Assembly: GCA_039801245.1 (NCBI GenBank)
Contig: JBDRUF010000008.1
Span: 1 to 44,697 of the forward strand
Source of the DNA: a candidate division WOR-3 bacterium
GTDB taxonomy: Bacteria; Hydrothermota; Tepidihabitantia; Tepidihabitantales; Tepidihabitantaceae
DNA length: 44,697 nt
Direction of reading: 5' to 3'
Shown: piece after piece, positions 34,643 to 40,239 of the stretch
How the letters are laid out: each line of letters starts with the position of its first letter
Numbering within the stretch: position 1 is the stretch's first letter
Program-made: the position numbers and the translations under genes
Notes under the pieces: generated by a model
What the model saw: the letters and a program-made list of their open reading frames with translations, nothing else
Databases searched by the model: none
What the model was told of the DNA's origin: nothing

Positions 34643-34663
34643 AAACTACAAACTATGAACTAC
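34597..34663 (-). repeat. Double heptamer-repeat tract at the trmI/btuF-like junction
   Basis: On the minus strand five units (GTAGTTC, ATAGTTT, GTAGTTT, ATGGTTT, TTAGTTT; 34663-34629) are followed, with a slight shift, by four more (ACCAGGA, ACCCAAA, ACCAAGG, ACCAAGA; 34624-34597). The tract contains the trmI stop codon, the intergenic gap and the first dozen codons of the binding-protein gene. Confidence 0.85.
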
Positions 34664-35427
34664 ATATTTGCCTTGTGCGCAAAAACAAGATAAACCGTGT
34701 GCGCAACCATTCTGTCAACAGGTCTTGTTCCGGTCTCCCGCAGAAAATATGCCCGCTCAAAAATCTCCTTTGCCCTTATCCGCACAAAACCCTCCCCACC
34801 AAGCGCGGAAACAAACCTGCGCATCTGCTCAACCGTTGGCACCAGACCGCAAAGCGGAAACCCTCCTTTCAAAGCCCTCTTTGCCGCACCAACCAGAGTC
34901 CAGGGTTCGGGCAAATCAAGAAAGACCGCATCAACCCCCTCCTGTAAAAACCCCTCCTCAGCAGGGTCAGAGACAAAAAACTCGCAATAACCCTCCAGCC
35001 CGTAACGCCTGACATTCTCCTGCGCATTCCTGCTGAACTCCGGTCTCCTTTCATAAGAATAGACCCTGCCATCAGGACGGACAAAATTGGCAAGAATCAC
35101 GGTCAGCGCGCCAGAACCAGAACCAACCTCAATAACCCTTGCCCCGGGAAAAATTAGTGTCTGCAAGAGCGCATAACCGGTATCCTTTGGATAAACAACT
35201 GTTGTTGTCCGCTTCACCTTCAAAGCCAGGTCAGCAAGGGTCGGCTTCAAAAGATAAAACCTTGTCCCATACTGGGTCTCAACCCAATCACCAAAATCCT
35301 TATTTCTAATCTCGGCAAAATCAAGATTGCCCCGGTGCGTGGAGAAAAGCCCCTTTTCCTGCACCATCACCAGAAACTTCATATTGTCAGAATGGTACAG
35401 GAGCACAAAATCACCACTCTTAATCAT
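34660..35427 (-). CDS. trmI: tRNA (adenine-58-N1)-methyltransferase TrmI
   Basis: 255 residues. N-terminal beta-domain, then VYPKDTGYALLQTL and the SAM-binding motif VIEVGSGSGALTVILA; later DAVFLDLPEPWTLVG (catalytic Asp region) and GFPLCGLVPTVEQM. It makes m1A58 in tRNAs and acts as a tetramer in bacteria of this type. Start ATG 35427 lies 6 nt after a TAGAAT box without a Shine-Dalgarno, so the mRNA should be leaderless. It heads the unit trmI plus the ABC uptake genes. Confidence 0.95.
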   Translation of the reverse strand: MIKSGDFVLLYHSDNMKFLVMVQEKGLFSTHRGNLDFAEIRNKDFGDWVETQYGTRFYLLKPTLADLALKVKRTTTVVYPKDTGYALLQTLIFPGARVIEVGSGSGALTVILANFVRPDGRVYSYERRPEFSRNAQENVRRYGLEGYCEFFVSDPAEEGFLQEGVDAVFLDLPEPWTLVGAAKRALKGGFPLCGLVPTVEQMRRFVSALGGEGFVRIRAKEIFERAYFLRETGTRPVDRMVAHTVYLVFAHKANM

Positions 35428-35433
35428 CGGGCT

Positions 35434-35461
35434 ATTCTAAACCACCTTTCATCTCAGTCAA
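35434..35461 (-). promoter_or_regulatory. trmI promoter giving a leaderless mRNA
   Basis: Minus strand: TTGACT (35461-35456), 16-nt spacer, TAGAAT (35439-35434). Six bases separate it from ATG 35427, so the predicted start is the A of the codon. Confidence 0.8.
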
Positions 35462-35511
35462 GTTCCCCTACCCATCTGCCATTCCGACAGAAGACCAGAA
35501 ACGAAATAGGA

Positions 35512-35546
35512 CTTCGGTTTTCGGTCATTTCTCCTTGGTCTCCTTA
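35512..35546. repeat. Heptamer-repeat tract, intergenic
   Basis: Five 7-mers in register: CTTCGGT, TTTCGGT, CATTTCT, CCTTGGT, CTCCTTA. A purine-rich complement-like half precedes it (about 35485-35511). A perfect hairpin follows four bases later. It lies in the 502-bp gap between trmI and the 35930 gene. Confidence 0.7.
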
Positions 35547-35549
35547 TCA

Positions 35550-35567
35550 TTCCCGCAAAAGCGGGAA
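35550..35567. repeat. REP-like hairpin
   Basis: TTCCCGC-AAAA-GCGGGAA is a perfect 7-bp stem and tetraloop, resembling the dispersed TTCCCGC...GCGGGAA elements (dRS3-like) of other bacteria. A related palindrome stands 80 bp further right. No U-tract follows, so it is not a good terminator. Confidence 0.65.
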
Positions 35568-35647
35568 CCAATCTCCGCCTGATAAAAAAGGACAAAACCG
35601 CAGAAAACTCCGAAAGAATAACAGAATCAAAAACCACCAATGGGGTC

Positions 35648-35663
35648 ATCCCCGGGGTGGGAT
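35648..35663. repeat. Second REP-like palindrome
   Basis: ATCCC...GGGAT encloses CCCCGGGG (35650-35657). Both this and the 35550 hairpin are preceded by TCAT, suggesting they are two ends or two copies of one element. Confidence 0.5.
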
Positions 35664-35732
35664 CTCAAAAACTGATAAATTCGGCTAAGTTATTTATCTT
35701 TCAAACTTAACCTGATTTTTCCCGAAATCTTC

Positions 35733-35754
35733 TTGTATACCTATAAGTATACAA
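35733..35754. promoter_or_regulatory. Perfect 8-bp dyad upstream of the 35930 gene
   Basis: TTGTATAC-CTATAA-GTATACAA, symmetrical, with a 6-nt spacer. It ends 24 bp before the -35 box of the next promoter, where an activator could bind. The regulator is unknown. Confidence 0.5.
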
Positions 35755-35777
35755 ACCCACCTATCCAAAACCCCATT

Positions 35778-35805
35778 TTTACTTTTCAGGATTCTGGTGT
35801 ATAAT
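35778..35805 (+). promoter_or_regulatory. Promoter of the 35930 gene
   Basis: TTTACT (35778-35783), 16-nt spacer, TATAAT (35800-35805). Predicted start near 35812 leaves a 118-nt leader containing a long imperfect hairpin and an AGGAGG that has no canonical start codon at a useful distance. Confidence 0.7.
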
Positions 35806-35849
35806 TAAATTAAGGAAAAGAAGAGCAAAAAGGAGGATAGATATCAAAG

Positions 35850-35905
35850 CAGTTTCCCTTTATTTTGTCCTGAAATCGGGCGGTGAGACAGGGACAAGAA
35901 AACTG
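35850..35905 (+). other. Structured leader RNA candidate
   Basis: CAGTTT (35850-35855) pairs with AAACTG (35900-35905), and TTGTCC (35865-35870) with GGACAA (35892-35897), separated by an asymmetric internal loop and closed by a 21-nt apical loop (GAAATCGGGCGGTGAGACA within it). It lies in the 5' leader of the propeller gene. I do not recognise a known RNA class. Confidence 0.4.
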
Positions 35906-35929
35906 GTCTTAATAAAATAAAGAGGCATA

Positions 35930-37231
35930 ATGAGACATTTCTTGCCTTTCATTCTCCTTGTTTCTATCTCTCCTGTATTTTCCCAGCAGCGATGGGAGAA
36001 GACCTATGGAGGAAACTTTTGGGACAGGGGTTTCTCGGTGCAGCAGACCGTTGATGGCGGTTACATCGTTGTCGGATTTACTATTCCCCTTGGTGTAAAT
36101 GCCGATACTACTTATGTATATCTTATCAAGACCGACTCTTTTGGTGACACCATCTGGACAAGAAGATTCTCCAGAGGAATTTTTAATATTGGCTCATCGG
36201 TCCAACAAACCTTTGATGGCGGCTTCATCATCGCCGGGTTCACAGCCCTCAGGCGTAATTCTTCTAATGATGTCTATCTTGTGAAGACCGACGCCAACGG
36301 CGACACAATCTGGACAAGAATCTATGGCGGGACAAATTTTGATGAGGGTTGGTCGGTTCAACAGACTGCTGATGGCGGTTATATCATCGCCGGATTTACC
36401 GTGTCCTTTGGCGCAGGAGGGTATAATTTCTATCTTGTCAAGACCGACGCCAACGGCGACACAATCTGGACAAGGACATACGGCGGAACAGAGAACGAAT
36501 TTGGCTACTCGGTTCAACAGACTGCTGATGATGGCTACATCATCGCCGGATATACCAATTCCTTTGGCGCAGGAGGGGTTGATGTCTTTCTTGTGAAGAC
36601 CGACGCCAACGGCGACACAATCTGGACAAGGACCTATGGGGGAGAGGAAACGGATGTTGGCTACTCGGTCCAGCAGACTGCTGATGGTGGCTATATCATC
36701 GCCGGATTTACCGAATCCTTTGGCGCGGGAATGCGTGATGTCTATCTTATCAAGACCGACTCGTTGGGTGATACGCTCTGGACAAGGACATACGGTGGTG
36801 CAACCGGGGATGAGGGTTGGTCAGTTCAACAAACTGCTGATGGTGGCTACATCATTGCGGGATGGAAAGGAGATACTCGGGACAATCCTGATGTCTATCT
36901 TATCAAGACCGACTCGTTGGGCTTGGTTTATACGGGTGTGGAAGAACAGGTAACCAAGCCTCTGCCAAATCTCTTGCTTGATGTTTTACCCAACCCGTTC
37001 ACCAAAACCGCAACCATCCGCTATCAACTTCCCTCTGCCACTCCTGTCCGCATTCTTGCCTTTGACATCACCGGCAGAACCGTCGCCACTCTCTTTGACC
37101 AGAACCAGCCTGCTGGCACACACCAACTCATCTGGCAACCAGAAGGTCTTGCTCAAGGCATCTACTTCATCAAACTCCAACTACCCGGCACTTCTCTCAC
37201 TCAACGCTGCCTGTATTTAACTCAGAGATAA
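35930..37231 (+). CDS. Secreted repeat beta-propeller protein with sorting domain
   Basis: 433 residues. Signal peptide MRHFLPFILLVSISPVFS is followed by six 52-residue repeats with SVQQTADGGYIIAGF, YLVKTDANGDTIWTRTYGG and variants, a propeller type common in secreted proteins of Bacteroidetes-like groups. The C-terminus (LPNPFTKTATIRYQLPSA, FDITGRTVATLF, GIYFIKLQ) is a type A sorting domain, so type IX-like export is expected. Repeats are 156 bp apart at DNA level. Start ATG 35930 has AGAGG at short spacing. Function unknown. Confidence 0.88.
   Translation: MRHFLPFILLVSISPVFSQQRWEKTYGGNFWDRGFSVQQTVDGGYIVVGFTIPLGVNADTTYVYLIKTDSFGDTIWTRRFSRGIFNIGSSVQQTFDGGFIIAGFTALRRNSSNDVYLVKTDANGDTIWTRIYGGTNFDEGWSVQQTADGGYIIAGFTVSFGAGGYNFYLVKTDANGDTIWTRTYGGTENEFGYSVQQTADDGYIIAGYTNSFGAGGVDVFLVKTDANGDTIWTRTYGGEETDVGYSVQQTADGGYIIAGFTESFGAGMRDVYLIKTDSLGDTLWTRTYGGATGDEGWSVQQTADGGYIIAGWKGDTRDNPDVYLIKTDSLGLVYTGVEEQVTKPLPNLLLDVLPNPFTKTATIRYQLPSATPVRILAFDITGRTVATLFDQNQPAGTHQLIWQPEGLAQGIYFIKLQLPGTSLTQRCLYLTQR
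36128..36913 (+). repeat. 156-bp tandem repeats in the propeller gene
   Basis: The sequence AAGACCGAC recurs at 36128, 36284, 36440, 36596 and 36752 (156 bp apart) and at 36905 (153 bp). Adjacent copies share long identical runs, so the array has been homogenised recently. Confidence 0.9.
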
Positions 37232-37242
37232 TAGAATAACAA

Positions 37243-37286
37243 AAGACAGGAGACCAAGGACCGGCTTCGGTCTTCTGTCTTCGGTC
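37243..37286. repeat. Inverted heptamer-repeat tract, intergenic
   Basis: Forward 7-mers AAGACAG, GAGACCA, AGGACCG (37243-37263) face reverse 7-mers CTTCGGT, CTTCTGT, CTTCGGT (37265-37285). The two arms can fold on each other imperfectly. A perfect hairpin begins at the very next base. Confidence 0.75.
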
Positions 37287-37305
37287 GCAACAACGGAGTT
37301 GTTGC
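37287..37305. repeat. Perfect hairpin abutting the heptamer tract
   Basis: GCAACAAC-GGA-GTTGTTGC, 8-bp stem, 3-nt loop. It lies between two propeller genes, 15 bp before the -35 box of the second. No U-tract follows, so it is not a classical terminator. Confidence 0.65.
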
Positions 37306-37320
37306 ACTCAATATGATTCC

Positions 37321-37348
37321 TTGACTTTTGCCCCTTCACAAATATTAT
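37321..37348 (+). promoter_or_regulatory. Promoter giving a leaderless mRNA for the NHL-repeat gene
   Basis: TTGACT (37321-37326), 16-nt spacer, TATTAT (37343-37348). Seven bases separate it from GTG 37356, which supports that GTG as the start. Confidence 0.8.
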
Positions 37349-37355
37349 ACCTTCA

Positions 37356-38654
37356 GTGGCTATTATTTTAGCGTCACTATTGACTCTTGATGTACCCACG
37401 ACCCTGATTCCGCCACCATTTTCTCACACCCTCGGCTTCACCCGCATCAGCAGTTTCTATCTGAATATGTATTTGGGCGAAGGGTTCAGGGTTGATGAAC
37501 CTGAAGGGCTATGCTGCGCCAAGATGAAGGAGGAGGAGGACACCACCACCTGGCGCGACGATGCGCTTTTAACCCTATTTGCGGTAAACTCCGGCACCGG
37601 TCAGATAGTCTATAATGTCAAACTGACAAAACCAGGCATATTTGGCTCAAAAGGTGCAGGCACAGGTCAGTTCAACCGCCCCCATGGCATCGCCTGCAAC
37701 GAAAATGGTGATGTCTATGTTGCCGACACCGACAACAACCGACTCGTCCGCCTGCGCTATACTGGTGGTGAACTGAAATGGGTTGGGGTTGTTGACTCCA
37801 GTCTCAACCATCCCTATGGGGTGGCGCTTGATTCCAAAGGCAGGGTCTATGTCACCGACACCGATAATGACCGAATTGTGGTTTATGACCAGAACAACAC
37901 AAAGATTGCTGTCTATCAACCCGGGCTTGAAAAGCCAACCGGTGTTGCGATTTTGGACAACGAGGCACCCTTTAATGACATTGGGCTTGACCTGTTGATG
38001 GTTGTTGACCGCTCTGGAACCCGGATCAACCAGTTAAGCCTTTCCGGCGAGATTTTGCGCTCAATTGACTGCCGGCGCATCGGGCTTGATACCGCTAATT
38101 TCAACTACTGTGCCTTTGACCGCTATGGTAACCTCTATGTTACCGACCGACTCAACTGCACAATCCATATCTTTGACCCGGGTCTGAAATACATCATCTC
38201 CTTTGGCAGGGAGGCAAAGGGTAGCAGCGACCAGCCGGTGTTCAACTCACCAAGAGGGATTGCGATTGGGAGAAAGTTCGGTCAGCTTTTTGTCAGTGAG
38301 GCTGATGGCGGTCAGTATTATCTCATTGCGCTTGATGGTTTTCTTATCGGCTGCTTTCCCAAAGAGTTTGACTCTATCCAGCCCGGGACAACCATCGCCA
38401 TTTATTTAACCCAGCGGGCAGAAATCCTGATTGACATCCTAAATGAACGGAATGAACCAGTTCGAACCCTCACCCCTCCCTATCAACAGGGACCGGGTGA
38501 GGTCTTGATTGTGTGGGATGGCAGGGACAATCAAGGTAAACTTGTGCCTCAGGGTGAATACTCAATCAAGGTTACCATCCGTCCCACCTATTCCCGTCCA
38601 AGATATACCTTAAAAAAGGAACTTGTAACCCGGGTAACACGACTCCCCGGATAA
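37356..38654 (+). CDS. Secreted NHL-repeat propeller protein with FlgD-like C-terminal domain
   Basis: 432 residues from GTG 37356. A short hydrophobic start (IILASLLTL) serves as a weak signal. NHL-type units follow: GQFNRPHGIACNENGDVYVA, LNHPYGVALDSKGRVYVTDT and FNYCAFDRYGNLYVTDRL. The end has an Ig-like FlgD/T9SS-type module (GEVLIVWDGRDNQGKLVPQG, EYSIKVTIRP). NHL propellers bind proteins, glycans or RNA; the exported location suggests surface binding. Start choice rests on the promoter 7 nt upstream. Likely co-transcribed with the PorV-like gene (17-bp gap). Confidence 0.82.
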   Translation: MAIILASLLTLDVPTTLIPPPFSHTLGFTRISSFYLNMYLGEGFRVDEPEGLCCAKMKEEEDTTTWRDDALLTLFAVNSGTGQIVYNVKLTKPGIFGSKGAGTGQFNRPHGIACNENGDVYVADTDNNRLVRLRYTGGELKWVGVVDSSLNHPYGVALDSKGRVYVTDTDNDRIVVYDQNNTKIAVYQPGLEKPTGVAILDNEAPFNDIGLDLLMVVDRSGTRINQLSLSGEILRSIDCRRIGLDTANFNYCAFDRYGNLYVTDRLNCTIHIFDPGLKYIISFGREAKGSSDQPVFNSPRGIAIGRKFGQLFVSEADGGQYYLIALDGFLIGCFPKEFDSIQPGTTIAIYLTQRAEILIDILNERNEPVRTLTPPYQQGPGEVLIVWDGRDNQGKLVPQGEYSIKVTIRPTYSRPRYTLKKELVTRVTRLPG

Positions 38655-38671
38655 TTTTAGGAGGAATATCA

Positions 38672-39604
38672 ATGAATTTCCAGCAAAAGAAATTTTTCCT
38701 CATCCTTGCCCTTTTTTCAACCGCACTCGCTACCAAATATGCCGGTGACTTTGAGGAACTGGGTGCCTCGGCAAGGGCAATTGGTATGGGCGGTGCGGTG
38801 GTGGCAGCCAGCGCAGACCCAAGTGCCATCTATTACAACCCTGCGCTCTCTGCACGCCTTAGGCGCCCGAGCGTCCTACTGATGCACTCAGAAGACTTTT
38901 CCGGCCTGGTCAAGCACAACTTTATCGGTCTTGCCTTTCCTGATAAACATCAAACCTTTGGCTTTGCCCTTTTGCACAATGGCATTCCTGGGATCAAACT
39001 CACCCGTTTGCCCAACCCTGACAGCCCGCCCGGTGAAAACAACCGTCCCTATGTTGATAGAATTGTGAATGCCAATCAACTGGTTGGTTACATCAATTTC
39101 GCCCGCATCCTCTCCCCTGCCCTTGCCCTTGGTGCTAATGCCAAAATCATCTATCAAAACCTTGGTGGCACCGCCTCCTGCTTTGGGATGGGGTTTGACT
39201 TCGGGATCAACCTCACCCCTTTATCCGATATTGACATCGGCTTGCGCATCCGCAACCTCAGCACCTCGCCCCTTTTCTGGGATACCGGCACCAAGGAGTT
39301 TATTACTCCGCGCCCGGCATTGGGTGCAGGCAGGCTTTTCCGTTTCGGCAGGAATAAACTACGCCTCGCCATTGAGGCTGAGGCGGCATTGGAGGAAAAA
39401 AGCCTTTTTACCAACCTTGGCTGTGAATACTCATTCCGAGAGATAATTTATGCCCGACTGGGCTCCTATCGCAACAATTTCAGTTTCGGTCTCGGTTTCA
39501 GGTTTAAACGTTTTTACCTTGATTACGGCTATGCCACCGGTGTTGCACCTGAGGCAAGGGAACTTGGTAGTCCCCAGCAAATCTCTGGAGGTGTTGAGTT
39601 TTAG
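38672..39604 (+). CDS. PorV/PorQ-family outer-membrane protein
   Basis: 310 residues. Signal peptide (FFLILALFSTALA), then the family start ELGASARAIGMGGAVVAASADPS and AIYYNPALSARL, followed by about 14 barrel strands and a terminal Phe (GGVEF). PorV proteins are FadL-like barrels that shuttle type IX cargo from the translocon to the attachment complex; related ones occur in FCB-group genomes. Its position next to sorting-domain cargo genes fits that role. Start ATG 38672 follows AGGAGG. Confidence 0.85.
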   Translation: MNFQQKKFFLILALFSTALATKYAGDFEELGASARAIGMGGAVVAASADPSAIYYNPALSARLRRPSVLLMHSEDFSGLVKHNFIGLAFPDKHQTFGFALLHNGIPGIKLTRLPNPDSPPGENNRPYVDRIVNANQLVGYINFARILSPALALGANAKIIYQNLGGTASCFGMGFDFGINLTPLSDIDIGLRIRNLSTSPLFWDTGTKEFITPRPALGAGRLFRFGRNKLRLAIEAEAALEEKSLFTNLGCEYSFREIIYARLGSYRNNFSFGLGFRFKRFYLDYGYATGVAPEARELGSPQQISGGVEF

Positions 39605-40197
39605 GTCCAGAATTAGGTAGAAAACTGGTTCATCTTACCGCCCTTTTAATCCCTCTTGTCTATTACTGCCTCCCCTCCCGTTCATTATCGCTGACCCTGA
39701 TGGCTATCGCTACCGCCGTCTTTCTCATCGTTGACCTGCTTAGACTCAGACTGAACCCGTTTAAGGACATCTTTATTATCCTTTTCGGTTCACTCTTGCG
39801 CCGCAAGGAGTTCACCTCCCTTACTGGCGGCAGTTACTTGATGGTAGCATCATTAGTGTGTATGCTCCTTTTTGGCGCCAACAAAGGGGTATTCATTGCC
39901 GCCATCTCATTCCTTGCCATTGGTGATACGGTCGCAGCAATTGTGGGACTTTCCTTAGGAAAAATCAGAGTCTTTCGCAAAACCCTCGAAGGCACAGTTG
40001 CCGGGCTACTCTCCTGCCTCGGAATTGCCTATTTTGTCTCGATTCTACCCGGTATTGACATGCCGCTGGTTGTTGGTATTATTGGTGCTGTTGCTGCGTC
40101 GGTCGTGGAGACCCTGCCATTTGAGATTAATGACAATGTCGTCATCCCGATGTTTTCTGGCACGGTGATGATGATTGTCCTGCAGGTTCTCCGCTGA
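39598..40197 (+). CDS. SEC59/VTE5-family CTP-dependent lipid kinase; start codon unresolved
   Basis: Up to 199 residues. From ATG 39700 it would begin MAIATAVFLIVDLLRLR, but the frame is open back to 39598 and reads GPELGRKLVHLTALLIPLVYY, which is the expected N-terminus (ELxRKxxHxxxxLIP) of the phytol/dolichol/diacylglycerol kinase family. No ATG, GTG or TTG is available there; GTT 39598 follows GGAGGT at short distance and overlaps the PorV stop. Conserved FLAIGDTVAAIVGLSLGK and KTLEGTVAGLLSC are intact. Six to seven helices. It probably phosphorylates a polyprenol or diacylglycerol in the membrane. Confidence 0.78.
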   Translation, partial: VLGPELGRKLVHLTALLIPLVYYCLPSRSLSLTLMAIATAVFLIVDLLRLRLNPFKDIFIILFGSLLRRKEFTSLTGGSYLMVASLVCMLLFGANKGVFIAAISFLAIGDTVAAIVGLSLGKIRVFRKTLEGTVAGLLSCLGIAYFVSILPGIDMPLVVGIIGAVAASVVETLPFEINDNVVIPMFSGTVMMIVLQVLR

Positions 40198-40239
40198 AGA
40201 GAAACTTATGGAAAAGTTGGAAATTTGAAAGGAGGCATA

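Noticed and set aside
34668-35012. Several long plus-strand frames opposite trmI
   Set aside because: Composition artefacts of antisense reading; TrmI motifs on the minus strand are unambiguous.
35550-35567. Intrinsic terminator for trmI or the 35930 gene
   Set aside because: It lies upstream of both genes and has no U-tract; better seen as a REP-like repeat.
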